NCBI GenBank assembly: GCA_964465945.1
Contig: CAYXMM010000001.1
Location: 310,001-374,000, forward strand
Origin: JAJRPT01 sp964465945
Lineage (GTDB): Bacteria; Bacteroidota; Ignavibacteria; Kapaibacteriales; UBA2268
DNA: 64,000 nucleotides
Reading direction: 5' to 3'
Under the pieces are notes generated by a model, which was given only the letters and a program-made list of their open reading frames with translations, ran no database searches and had not been told where the DNA came from. The translations under genes and the position numbers were made by a program. Position 1 is the first letter of the stretch; each line of letters starts with the position of its first letter. This document shows, one piece after another, positions 26,372 to 35,615 of this stretch.

Positions 26372-27400
26372 ATGCAAAAAGAACTACTAAACGATAGAGA
26401 ACAAGAAATTTTAAGATCTATAGTGAATCTATACATCTTAAAAGCCATTCCCGTTGGTTCAAGGAAACTTTCTAAATTCTTAGAAGGAAAATTATCTTTA
26501 TCTCCTGCTACAATGAGAAACATTATGGCTGACCTCGAAGAACTTAATTATATCAATCACCCTCATACTTCCGCTGGAAGAGTCCCTACCGACAAAGGGT
26601 ATAGATTCTATGTTGATTCTATGAAGTCTATCGAAAACCTAACAACTTCAGAAATTAACGAAGTTAATAAATTAGGCAAAATAAACGAACTCTCCGACCA
26701 AGTACTAAAAGAAGCATCCAAATTACTCGGCTCTCTTTCAAACTACTTAAGTATCGTAAGCATTCCGAAATTAATAAATTTAGTTGTTAGAAAAATTGAA
26801 CTAATCGCACTTTCTTCAAATCGTTTACTTATTGTTTTAGAATTAGAATCTAACATTGTAAGAACTGTAACGCTCGAATCTGATTTTGGAATAAGTGAGA
26901 ACAATCTAAATTCAATAAAATCTTACTTAAATGATAGAATTTCAGGCAAAACTCTAGGCTATATTCGTGATAATTTTAGCAAAATTGTTATTGATTATAG
27001 CGAAAACAATTCGTCAATGCTCCGACTTTTTATAGATTTTGCAGATAGAATTTTTAAAGATGACATTTCTCACGACAAAGTACATACATCTGGCACGCAC
27101 AACTTAATTTCATATCCAGAGTTTGAAGATTTAACTAAAGTCCGTTCAATTATAGAACTAGTAGAAAACAAAGATATGGTTGTCCATTTACTTGATGAAC
27201 AAAACAGCAGTGACGGAACAAAAGTGCTTATTGGAAGCGAATCAGGAAACGAACTACTCGAAGATTATAGTATTATATTATCAAGATATAGAGTTGGCTC
27301 TGCAATGGGGTCTATTGGGCTAATTGGACCAAAAAGAATGAATTATGCAAAAATGTTCGCTCTTGTAGATACCATAGGAAATATCCTCTCACAAGATTAA
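26372..27400 (+). CDS. hrcA: Heat-inducible transcription repressor HrcA
   Basis: A 342-residue HrcA. The N-terminal winged helix (LNDREQEILRSIVNLYILKA, then IPVGSRKLS, and SPATMRNIMADLEELNYI) and the C-terminal GAF-like regulatory part (IGSESGNELLEDYSIILSRY) are typical. It represses chaperone genes by binding CIRCE and is kept folded by GroEL. I found no CIRCE near this gene or the dnaJ-like gene, so its targets are elsewhere. It follows the restriction module directly, where trmD was probably its former neighbour. Confidence 0.93.
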   Translation: MQKELLNDREQEILRSIVNLYILKAIPVGSRKLSKFLEGKLSLSPATMRNIMADLEELNYINHPHTSAGRVPTDKGYRFYVDSMKSIENLTTSEINEVNKLGKINELSDQVLKEASKLLGSLSNYLSIVSIPKLINLVVRKIELIALSSNRLLIVLELESNIVRTVTLESDFGISENNLNSIKSYLNDRISGKTLGYIRDNFSKIVIDYSENNSSMLRLFIDFADRIFKDDISHDKVHTSGTHNLISYPEFEDLTKVRSIIELVENKDMVVHLLDEQNSSDGTKVLIGSESGNELLEDYSIILSRYRVGSAMGSIGLIGPKRMNYAKMFALVDTIGNILSQD

Positions 27401-28405
27401 CTACACCATAATCTTAACAAGCTCATCTATTTGACTCGGAATTTGATGAATTGTAAGTACATAATCAACCTCTCCTTCATCAATAACGCTTTGTGACATC
27501 GAAGGTGCAACAGCGCTTTTTGGGTCTTGAACAATAACCTTTCCACCAATTTTCTTAACTACCAAACTTCCACTTAGTCCATCTCTACCAAGTCCTGTTA
27601 AAATAATTGCAATAGACTTTTCATTAAATGAATTTGCAATTGAGCGAAATAGAGGGTCAGCAGATGGACGAACAAAATTCTCTTTCGGACCATCATCAAG
27701 AGTTAATGTTAAGTCACTATTCACCAGTAAATGCTTATCACCAGGACATACATACACATTACCAGCATCAATTTTCATATTATTAGAAGCTAAATTAACA
27801 TTCAATTCAGTTACTTCTTTCAATCGATTTGTGAAAGTCTCTATCATCCAAGTTGGTCCATGCTGAACTACAAAATAAGCAACATTATCAGATTTCTTAA
27901 TGTTTTTAATTAATTCAACTAACGTAGGAGGACCACCCGTTGATGTCGCGATTCCAACCGCCACAAAACTCGGTAACTTTTTCTGTTTAACTAACTTAAA
28001 CTCTTCCTTAGTTTTATTATTTTCAAAGTTAAAAATTTTATGAATTCCAAGCTCAATTTTCTCAATAAGAATATTAAAATCAATCGGCTTAGCAATAAAA
28101 TCATCTGCACCAGAATTTAAAGAATGCAACCTTGCTCCATCACTTGTAAGCGCAGTTATCATAATAATATAAGGAGCAGGGCTAATATTTTCTCGTACCC
28201 TTCTAATTAACTCAATCCCGTCTAATCTCGGCATCATCCAATCAGTTAGTACAATGTCAAATCTATTTAATTCAAGTTCTTTTAATGCCTCATCGCCATT
28301 AAATGCCGTTTTAACTTCATATTCTTTCTTCAACAAAAGTCGCTTCAGAAATATCATACTTGTTATTTCATCTTCAACCAACAATATTTTAAGCTTTCTT
28401 TCCAA
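27401..28405 (-). CDS. cheB: Chemotaxis response regulator protein-glutamate methylesterase CheB
   Basis: A 334-residue CheB. Receiver domain 1-120 with D55 in LTDWMMPRLDG; a short linker; methylesterase domain from about 145 with the triad S155 (ATSTGGPP), H182 (VVQHGP) and D275 (ILTGLGRDG). It removes methyl groups from chemoreceptors and can deamidate them; phosphorylation of the receiver activates it. It converges with hrcA with no gap, and no other che gene is nearby. It fits the flagellated lifestyle shown by the flg/fli genes. Confidence 0.92.
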   Translation of the reverse strand: MERKLKILLVEDEITSMIFLKRLLLKKEYEVKTAFNGDEALKELELNRFDIVLTDWMMPRLDGIELIRRVRENISPAPYIIMITALTSDGARLHSLNSGADDFIAKPIDFNILIEKIELGIHKIFNFENNKTKEEFKLVKQKKLPSFVAVGIATSTGGPPTLVELIKNIKKSDNVAYFVVQHGPTWMIETFTNRLKEVTELNVNLASNNMKIDAGNVYVCPGDKHLLVNSDLTLTLDDGPKENFVRPSADPLFRSIANSFNEKSIAIILTGLGRDGLSGSLVVKKIGGKVIVQDPKSAVAPSMSQSVIDEGEVDYVLTIHQIPSQIDELVKIMV

Positions 28406-28481
28406 ATTTTATAAAATATTCAAAACTTTTACTTAATTTTTACAACTAAATTAACAAAATATTAATAATTTAAAAATAAAC

Positions 28482-29117
28482 TTGGTAAAATTTAAAAAAA
28501 TAAAACTCTTTACAAAAGCAAATATTTGCTATTGTGATGTAATAATTGACAATAAACAAATTGAGATAATATTACACTTTGATATTATTCTAAAATATCA
28601 ATTAAAAGATAAAATTGAAGTAACTATTGATACTTATAATAATATTCTTTATGACAATAATCTGTTAAAAGCTAAAAACTTATCCTATACCTTTGCAACA
28701 TATAAAATGAGAACAGAACTTGAAATACGAGACAGACTAAAGCGAGAAAATTATCGCAGCGATATTATCGACTTAGCAATTAAATTTTTATATGAATTTA
28801 ATTTAATCAATGATGAAAAATATACTAAACTTTTTGTAGAAGAGAAATCAGTAAGCAAAGTATGGGGTAAAATAAGAATAAAAAATGAACTTTCAAGAAA
28901 AGGTGTAGATTCAAATCTAATCGATAACACCCTGCTACTTCACTTTCCAAAAACTCAATCAAACGAAAAAGCTATTAAAGCCGCTGAAAAAAAATATAAT
29001 ATTTTATTAAAAAAACATAGCACCAAAAAGTCTCAACAATTATTATTTTCTTTCTTACAAAGAAAGGGGTTTTATTTTGATGAAATTAAAGAGATAATTA
29101 ATAAAATAACTAATTAA
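28482..29117 (+). CDS. recX: Regulatory protein RecX
   Basis: A 211-residue helical protein of RecX type: LEIRDRLKRENYRSDIIDLA, then FNLINDEKYTKLFVEE, and KGVDSNLIDNTL form the repeated three-helix units that bind along the RecA filament and inhibit it. The start used is TTG at 28482-28484; the first 65 residues are weakly conserved, so a later start is possible. No recA is in the window. Confidence 0.85.
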   Translation: MVKFKKIKLFTKANICYCDVIIDNKQIEIILHFDIILKYQLKDKIEVTIDTYNNILYDNNLLKAKNLSYTFATYKMRTELEIRDRLKRENYRSDIIDLAIKFLYEFNLINDEKYTKLFVEEKSVSKVWGKIRIKNELSRKGVDSNLIDNTLLLHFPKTQSNEKAIKAAEKKYNILLKKHSTKKSQQLLFSFLQRKGFYFDEIKEIINKITN

Positions 29118-29175
29118 TTTTATTATAATTAAAATTATTCATAAATTGCAATAGATAAAATTACGAGGACATTAT

Positions 29176-31914
29176 ATGTTATTATTTTTCGTTTTATTTT
29201 CTATTTATAATTGCTTCTCCCAGGAGAACTTTTCTGAAATTGATTTATATGGGAATAATGGCGAAGGCGTTGAGTTTGTGTTTTCATCACCAATGCCCTT
29301 CACAAATTCAACTGTGACCAGCCAACTAACCCTATTCTCAAAATATGATACTAAAGTAATAATTGAAAGTAATAATTTTAATAAAACTATAAATCTTTCA
29401 TCTAATAAAGTTTCAATTATTAATATTAATAGTTTTGCAATAGCAAAACAATTTAATCAAACTCAAATGTTAGCTCAAAAAAGCGAAGTAATTAAAAACG
29501 CCGGAGTAAGATTAACTGCCGAAAAGCCATTCAAAGCTATGCTTTTAGTTTATTCCGAAAATAACTCAGAAGCTACATATCTTCTACCATATTCATTTTG
29601 TGATACAAGCTATGTCTTGCAATCTTTCTCGGGTTTAAATTACAACAGTAACATCCTTTCCCCTATAAGCACTATTACAAGCTTTGCAGATAGCACAGAA
29701 GTTGAAGTAAAAATGGGTGGAGTTAACACATCTCGTTTATTTTTCGATAATGACACATTAAATTTCGGTGAAAAGAAAAAATTTATTCTTAATAGACATG
29801 ATATTCTTATTTTACAAAACTTTAGAGACAATGATTTTGAACTCGCTGGAACTCAAATAACTTCAAACAAAAAAATATCAATATTAAATGGAAATTACTG
29901 CTCCAACGTTCCAAACAACACTCCACCTTGCAATTTTATGCTTGAAGTAGGGTTGCCAACAAAATATTATGGAAAAAAATTCTATATCCCTTCATTCAAA
30001 GATAGATTTTATAGCGGGTTAATTAGAGTATTCACTATCGACAATACGACAAAAATATACGAAGATGGAAAGCAAATTCTATCACTTACTAATTCAACAC
30101 CTGGTTTAAAAAATAGAAGTTGGGCTGACTATAGAATAAATAATAAAAGTTCTGATAAAAAGTATTCTGTTATAACTTCCGACCAACCGATTTCCGTTTT
30201 ATATATTTCCCCATCATCAAATGACGATAACAGTCAATATAAATCTGGAATGTTTAATATCCTTCCTGCTGAACTAATGTCAAAAGAATCAATTAATCCA
30301 GAATCATTATTTAATAAATTTGATAGTGTAAAAATTAACAATTCAATGATAGTTCCTTTAAAAAATGGTATTATTTCCAATGAAATTTTAATTAACAATA
30401 ATGAATGGAAAGAATTTAAAAAACTAAATTTAAACTATACACTATACGATACCGACTACTCTATAATTGATAAAATTGAAACCAATTATACTTCTATATG
30501 GTCGCAAGAACCACATCAATTATACACAATCGGACATATAAGTGATAATAATAAAAAATATAATTTTACAATTACTGAATATGGAAATTTACGTAATCAA
30601 CGTCTTTTCGATGTTAAAACACCTTGGATGACCTTCGTAAGAAGAAGCATTATTGATAGTAAAAGCGGAGAAGTAGAACTAAATTTCACTCTAAATGATG
30701 AAAGATCTGATTTATATAGATACTTAATTTTTGAAAACGAAATTGCTGTTTTAGATAGCTTTTTAATCAGCAGCAACACAAGAAAAATTGAATTAAGTCA
30801 TACTTTTACTGCCAAAGATAATCAAAATTATAAATGTCTTGCAATAGACAACTCTAACAATTTCCAATGGTTCGACTTAGGAATTTTATATAAAAAAGAA
30901 GTTGAATTAGATACAATAAGTATTGGGCGAGATTATATTATTTTCGACCTAATTCAAGTTGGCGATTCATCTCAACTAACAATACCTTTAACCCTAATTA
31001 GTCAAAATCCCACTCAAATAACATCAATCGAAATTGAAGATGGAAATAATATTTTTAATATATCAAACACACTCACATTACCATTAAATTTAGAAAAAAA
31101 TAAAGATATTAACTTAACAATTAATTACACACCAACCACAGAATATACTAAATCAGAATATCAAGACAAATATGGTTTCGGAGATTATGCAAATCTTAAT
31201 ATTTCCACCACAAACGGAACCTTCACATATATAATTTATGGGAAAGCAGGAATAGCAAGGATGTATTGGCGGTATGATAATAATAGTTTTATAGATACTC
31301 TCAGTCAAGGAAGCGAACACCAAATTAAAGACAATAGATTTTTTATTCAAAATTATAATCTTTCAACAAAAGAAAATGGCACTTATGACTTAATAATTGA
31401 TAAAATAAATTTAGATAGTATATACAATGTAAATTTCGATAAAGTTCACTTTAAAAACATTCAATTTTCAAACCGATTAGCGATAAATGAAGATGGAACT
31501 TTTGTTAACCCACTAATAATCAAACCAGGTGAAAAGCTATTCTTGAATGACGAAATTAAATTCGTTGGTGATGAACCAGGTAGCTTTAGTTTTTACTTAC
31601 CATTCTATACAAATGCAATAAATGGAAAAGAATTTGGAATAATTTATTTTGAATTCGTTGTTTTTGAAAAATCAACATCAATAAGAAACGTTGGCGAAAT
31701 AAAATTTACTTTACAAAATGGATTTCTTACTTTTTCACCAAAAAATGAAAAAGTCAAAACCATAACTATTTTTGATTTGAATGGAAAAGAAATACATCAA
31801 TCAAATAATATTAATCTAAAACCAATAGACCTTACAAGTTACAGAAATCAAATTCTTATTTACAGAATTATAACTCAAAACAATGTATTTCAAGGAAAAA
31901 TATTGGTAAATTAA
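29176..31914 (+). CDS. Large exported protein with IgGFc-binding-like domain and sorting tail
   Basis: A 912-residue protein with a signal peptide (LLFFVLFSIYNCFSQ). The first half matches the IgGFc-binding N-terminal domain: repeated beta strands, then AGTQITSNKKISILNGNYCS with CNFMLEVGLPTKYYGKKFYI near 245-265. Ig-like segments follow. The end (KTITIFDLNGKEIHQS, then LIYRIITQNNVFQGKILV) is a type IX secretion type A sorting domain, so the protein is probably exported and anchored or released at the surface. A GAGG site precedes the ATG. Role: possible adhesion or matrix protein; not established. Confidence 0.75.
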   Translation: MLLFFVLFSIYNCFSQENFSEIDLYGNNGEGVEFVFSSPMPFTNSTVTSQLTLFSKYDTKVIIESNNFNKTINLSSNKVSIININSFAIAKQFNQTQMLAQKSEVIKNAGVRLTAEKPFKAMLLVYSENNSEATYLLPYSFCDTSYVLQSFSGLNYNSNILSPISTITSFADSTEVEVKMGGVNTSRLFFDNDTLNFGEKKKFILNRHDILILQNFRDNDFELAGTQITSNKKISILNGNYCSNVPNNTPPCNFMLEVGLPTKYYGKKFYIPSFKDRFYSGLIRVFTIDNTTKIYEDGKQILSLTNSTPGLKNRSWADYRINNKSSDKKYSVITSDQPISVLYISPSSNDDNSQYKSGMFNILPAELMSKESINPESLFNKFDSVKINNSMIVPLKNGIISNEILINNNEWKEFKKLNLNYTLYDTDYSIIDKIETNYTSIWSQEPHQLYTIGHISDNNKKYNFTITEYGNLRNQRLFDVKTPWMTFVRRSIIDSKSGEVELNFTLNDERSDLYRYLIFENEIAVLDSFLISSNTRKIELSHTFTAKDNQNYKCLAIDNSNNFQWFDLGILYKKEVELDTISIGRDYIIFDLIQVGDSSQLTIPLTLISQNPTQITSIEIEDGNNIFNISNTLTLPLNLEKNKDINLTINYTPTTEYTKSEYQDKYGFGDYANLNISTTNGTFTYIIYGKAGIARMYWRYDNNSFIDTLSQGSEHQIKDNRFFIQNYNLSTKENGTYDLIIDKINLDSIYNVNFDKVHFKNIQFSNRLAINEDGTFVNPLIIKPGEKLFLNDEIKFVGDEPGSFSFYLPFYTNAINGKEFGIIYFEFVVFEKSTSIRNVGEIKFTLQNGFLTFSPKNEKVKTITIFDLNGKEIHQSNNINLKPIDLTSYRNQILIYRIITQNNVFQGKILVN

Positions 31915-31992
31915 AACATTATAACAATCAACTCGTATAAAAAGTAAAGTTTTTCGTAATTTGCGATTTATTTTAAACAAAATAGGGAATTT

Positions 31993-32508
31993 ATGAAGTC
32001 TATATTAATTATGGCTTTCTTTTTACTTGGCTTTTCTGCCACTCAAGCACAAGTAAAACTTGGAATTGTAAATTTAGATGAGATTGGCAAAAATATGACA
32101 GAAGCTAAAGATGCTGAAAAAGTCCTTGCTGAAAGATCCCAAAGAGTGCAAGATACCCTTCAACAAATGCAAGCAAAACTAGAAGATGAATTTGCTGCTT
32201 ATCAAAAACAAAAAGCAATGATGCCTGTCGATCAACAACAAAAAAAAGAACAAGATTTACAAGCTCAACAAGTTGCTTTACAACAATATTATCAAGATAA
32301 ATTAGGGCAACAAGGAGAACTAGTAAAACTTAGAATGGAATTATTAGCTCCAATTAGAGAGAAAATCGAAGTTGCCATTGATAAAGTTGCTAAGACTGAA
32401 AAAATTTCATTAGTTTTAGACAAAGCAAATCCAGCTCTTCTATATTCAGAAGACTCAATGGATATTACTTTTAAAGTACTCGACCAATTAAAACGTGGTG
32501 GAAAATAA
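31993..32508 (+). CDS. OmpH/Skp-family periplasmic chaperone
   Basis: A 171-residue protein with a signal peptide (IMAFFLLGFSATQAQ), then the Skp pattern: a short beta strand (VKLGIVNLDEI) and two long helices rich in Gln/Lys/Glu. Skp trimers hold unfolded outer-membrane proteins in the periplasm. It is the first of two tandem OmpH genes before lpxD, the usual arrangement near bamA in this group. Confidence 0.88.
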   Translation: MKSILIMAFFLLGFSATQAQVKLGIVNLDEIGKNMTEAKDAEKVLAERSQRVQDTLQQMQAKLEDEFAAYQKQKAMMPVDQQQKKEQDLQAQQVALQQYYQDKLGQQGELVKLRMELLAPIREKIEVAIDKVAKTEKISLVLDKANPALLYSEDSMDITFKVLDQLKRGGK

Positions 32509-32515
32509 TTAAACT

Positions 32516-33271
32516 ATGAAATCAATTTTAATCATATTCCTTTTATCTATTTCATTTGCCTATTCGCAAAGAGTTGCCTTTATGTCAACTAAAATAATTC
32601 GGTTGAGATTCCCAGAAGCTAAAAGAGCCGAGCAGAGAATCCAATCAAGCGTAGAACAATGGAATAGAGAATTAGAAAATTACCAAATTAAAATTGATAA
32701 CTACGAACTTGAAATTAAACAAAATAAGCTAATTTGGACTGAACAAGAACTAAAAGACAAAAACGCACAACTCTCTATGGTTCAAAGAGAAAAAAGTGCT
32801 TTTGCAAAAAAGAACTTAGAATCTGGTGGCGAGTATGATAAACTTGTTGCTTCGGTTTGGGGTCCAATTGAGGATAAAATTTTCGCTGCCACCGCAGAAG
32901 TAGCCGCCGAGCAAGGTTTTGACTTTATTTTCGACAAAGATCAACAACCAATCCCTTACGTCAATTATAAATATGATATGACTCTTAAAATATTGGAAAA
33001 ACTTGGCTTTGATGTTTCTGATTTACAAAAAGAATTAAACAAAAAAATTGAAGCTGACCCACGAAATCAACAGAAAATATCTAAAACTCCCGATTCTCAA
33101 AGAGGTAGAGAAAGTGGAGAAACTCGGTCTAGAAGCAGAAGAGACACAAGAGAATCACAAGACTTAGCACCAATCCCTACTGATTTAAAACCAGAAGGAA
33201 TGGTTCCAGGACAAGTCCCACCTCTTCCCCAAGACACTATTCCTCCAGTTCCAGAAGGAGTAAAGAAGTAA
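32516..33271 (+). CDS. OmpH/Skp-family chaperone with Arg/Ser and Pro-rich tail
   Basis: A 251-residue Skp-like protein: signal peptide (ILIIFLLSISFAYSQ), strand RVAFMSTKIIRL, then a long helical hairpin to about residue 175. The C-terminal 65 residues are unusual: an Arg/Ser/Glu-rich stretch (GRESGETRSRSRRDTRES) and a Pro-rich end (PPLPQDTIPPVPEGVKK). These extra residues are disordered-looking and absent from the first paralogue. It is 4 bases before lpxD. Confidence 0.85.
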   Translation: MKSILIIFLLSISFAYSQRVAFMSTKIIRLRFPEAKRAEQRIQSSVEQWNRELENYQIKIDNYELEIKQNKLIWTEQELKDKNAQLSMVQREKSAFAKKNLESGGEYDKLVASVWGPIEDKIFAATAEVAAEQGFDFIFDKDQQPIPYVNYKYDMTLKILEKLGFDVSDLQKELNKKIEADPRNQQKISKTPDSQRGRESGETRSRSRRDTRESQDLAPIPTDLKPEGMVPGQVPPLPQDTIPPVPEGVKK

Positions 33272-33275
33272 GATT

Positions 33276-34268
33276 ATGAATTTTAGTTTATCATCAGAAC
33301 AAATAGCAAATATTACAAAAGGCGAACTTATTGGTTCGCCTAATTTATACTTTTCAAGTCTCCAACGCATCGAATACGCAACTTTAAATGATATTTCATT
33401 TTGCTTAAACAAAGACTTCTTAGAAATTGCAAAGCAAACTAAACCAGGGCTTTTGATTCTTTTTAAAGGAGCAGAATATCAAGTTCAAAAGAATCAAGCA
33501 GCAATTTTTCATGATAAGCCATATCACGCATTCGCACAATTACTAATTTATATCAATAATAATTTTAACAAAATAAAAAGCGGAATTAGAAAAGGCACAT
33601 CAATTTCAACGAATGCAATTATTGGATCTAACCCCACAATTTTAGAAAACGTTGTAATTGAAGCAAATGTTAAAATTGGAAAGAACTGCCTAATTCACCC
33701 AAATGTAGTGATAAAACAAGATACAATCATAGGTGATAATGTCATCATTCACCCAGGTGCTGTTATTGGCTCAGACGGATTCGGCTACTTAGATAACCCC
33801 GACGGTTCATACACCAAAATCCCACAATTAGGTAATGTCATAATCGGTAATAACGTAGAGATAGGAGCAAACGTCTGCATCGATAGAGCATTAATCGGTA
33901 GCACAATTATTGCCGATGGTGTGAAAATTGACAACTTAACCCAAATAGCTCATAATGTTGAAATCGGAGAAAATAGCGCCTTTGCATCGCAAGTCGGCAT
34001 ATCAGGAAGCACTAAAATTGGCAAAAGAGTTAGAATGGGCGGACAAGTCGGCTCATCAGGACACATCGAAATTGCTGATGACGTTACAATCCTCGCCCAG
34101 TCTGGAGTAGCAAGTTCAGTCACTAAAAAAGGCATTTACTTTGGAAGTCCAATTAAACCACGATTAGATGCTTTCAAAATCGAAGCCGTAATTAAAAACC
34201 TACCAAACCTTCAAAGAGAAGTTTTCGACATAAAACGAAAATTAGAAAAGGAACAGAATAAATTATAA
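33276..34268 (+). CDS. lpxD: UDP-3-O-acylglucosamine N-acyltransferase
   Basis: A 330-residue LpxD, third enzyme of lipid A synthesis. The N-terminal uridine-binding domain (1-100) is followed by a left-handed beta-helix of hexapeptide repeats (about 105-300) with the catalytic His region DNLTQIAHNVEIG and GSDGFGY. It shows that the organism has a lipid A-containing outer membrane. Followed by a strong bidirectional terminator. Confidence 0.94.
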   Translation: MNFSLSSEQIANITKGELIGSPNLYFSSLQRIEYATLNDISFCLNKDFLEIAKQTKPGLLILFKGAEYQVQKNQAAIFHDKPYHAFAQLLIYINNNFNKIKSGIRKGTSISTNAIIGSNPTILENVVIEANVKIGKNCLIHPNVVIKQDTIIGDNVIIHPGAVIGSDGFGYLDNPDGSYTKIPQLGNVIIGNNVEIGANVCIDRALIGSTIIADGVKIDNLTQIAHNVEIGENSAFASQVGISGSTKIGKRVRMGGQVGSSGHIEIADDVTILAQSGVASSVTKKGIYFGSPIKPRLDAFKIEAVIKNLPNLQREVFDIKRKLEKEQNKL

Positions 34269-34290
34269 GTCAATTATAAAATATAAAAAC

Positions 34291-34320
34291 AAAAACCGAC
34301 TTAAAGTCGGTTTTTATTTT
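34291..34320. terminator. Bidirectional terminator between lpxD and dapA
   Basis: Stem ACCGACT/AGTCGGT (34295-34311) with loop TAA, flanked by A and T runs on both sides. It serves the converging lpxD and dapA genes. Confidence 0.88.
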
Positions 34321-35209
34321 ATATTAATTTTAATCTTCTAACTGCTTTTTCGAGTTTTTTTCTGTTGTCTGGGTGCATAGGATACATTGGTGAGCGATAG
34401 TTTTCTTCAAGTTTACCCATCATCGCAAGCACAGCTTTAACAGGAATCGGATTTGACTCTATAAAGTTCATCTGCATCATTTCAAACATTTTATAGTGCA
34501 TTCTTGCTGCTGTTCTAATGTTTCCTTTTAAAGCATGACTTACTGTTTCTGAGAACATTTTTGGTGCATAGTTTGGAGTAACCCCAATAACACCATCTGC
34601 TCCCATTGCAATTAAAGGAACAGTCAATGAGTCTTCTCCTGAAAGAACATAAAAATTATCAGGTTTCTTTCTAATAATTTCCATTACTTGTTCCATATTC
34701 CCAGATGCTTCTTTTGTTGCAACTATGTTTTTACAATCTTTCGCTAACTTTAGTTGAATCTCAGCTTGAATGTTCACACCAGAACGACTTGGTACATTAT
34801 ATAATATTTGAGGAATATCCACTTGCTCTGCAATCGCTTTATAGTGATAGTATAAGCCCTCTTGTGTTGGCTTATTATAATAAGGACAAACTAATAATAA
34901 AGCATCGACTCCTGCTTCTTTCGCTAATAATGATAAAGTAATTGATTCTGCAGTATCATTAGAACCAGTTCCAGCAATAATCTTCGTTCTACCTTTTCCA
35001 TGCTCAACAGCAGTTATTATTAATGCAATTTTTTCTTTAGCTGACATCGTTGCACTTTCACCTGTCGAACCACACACAACTATACCGTCAATACCATTTT
35101 CGATTTGAAAATCAATTAACGACTTAAATTTATCAAAATCGATTGATAAATCTTTTTTAAATGGGGTTACTATCGCAGTATATGTTCCTCTTAAGTCTAT
35201 TTCTGGCAT
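34319..35209 (-). CDS. dapA: 4-hydroxy-tetrahydrodipicolinate synthase
   Basis: A 296-residue class I aldolase. K166 in ATKEASGN is the Schiff-base lysine for pyruvate; Y137 (LYNVPSRSG) and the GSTGE motif (47-51) complete the site. It condenses pyruvate with aspartate semialdehyde in lysine and diaminopimelate synthesis, needed for peptidoglycan. Transcribed alone, facing lpxD. Length normal. Confidence 0.94.
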   Translation of the reverse strand: MPEIDLRGTYTAIVTPFKKDLSIDFDKFKSLIDFQIENGIDGIVVCGSTGESATMSAKEKIALIITAVEHGKGRTKIIAGTGSNDTAESITLSLLAKEAGVDALLLVCPYYNKPTQEGLYYHYKAIAEQVDIPQILYNVPSRSGVNIQAEIQLKLAKDCKNIVATKEASGNMEQVMEIIRKKPDNFYVLSGEDSLTVPLIAMGADGVIGVTPNYAPKMFSETVSHALKGNIRTAARMHYKMFEMMQMNFIESNPIPVKAVLAMMGKLEENYRSPMYPMHPDNRKKLEKAVRRLKLI

Positions 35210-35306
35210 TATCTACCTATAATAAAATTTTGTAACTTAATAAATTCCAAGGGCAAAATAAGAAAATTATTTTTAATAAAAAAATTATAAGTAAAAATAC
35301 TTGATT

Positions 35307-35615
35307 TTACTTCAAATTAATTAGTGAATCCCTTTTTAAAAGTAAACTCTCTCTTAGCTTTTCCAAACGAGGCACGAAGTCCTTGCTTTCTTTCGACATA
35401 TCAATCATCAAGTTCTTAAAATCATCTTGACTTAGCTCTCTTGATTTTAATATTGAATCAATTTTAAACTGAGCTTTTATTGAATCTACTTCGGTAATTC
35501 TAACTTTTAGAATATCCTCGTAAACCTCAAAAAACTCATCATATTTCTTATCATTACTTCCACAAGAAAATATTAAAAATAAAAGAGCTATGATTGAAAA
35601 TAATTTAGAAAGCAT
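35307..35615 (-). CDS. Small putative lipoprotein
   Basis: About 102 residues from ATG at 35613-35615. A lipoprotein signal ends in the lipobox LIFSC (LLFLIFSCGSN), so it should be lipidated and held at a membrane. The mature part is charged and helical (VDSIKAQFKIDSILKSREL). It overlaps the 3' end of the DUF2142 gene by 11 bases. No family recognised. A start further upstream (35645) would precede the signal peptide with 10 extra residues and is less likely. Confidence 0.65.
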   Translation of the reverse strand: MLSKLFSIIALLFLIFSCGSNDKKYDEFFEVYEDILKVRITEVDSIKAQFKIDSILKSRELSQDDFKNLMIDMSKESKDFVPRLEKLRESLLLKRDSLINLK

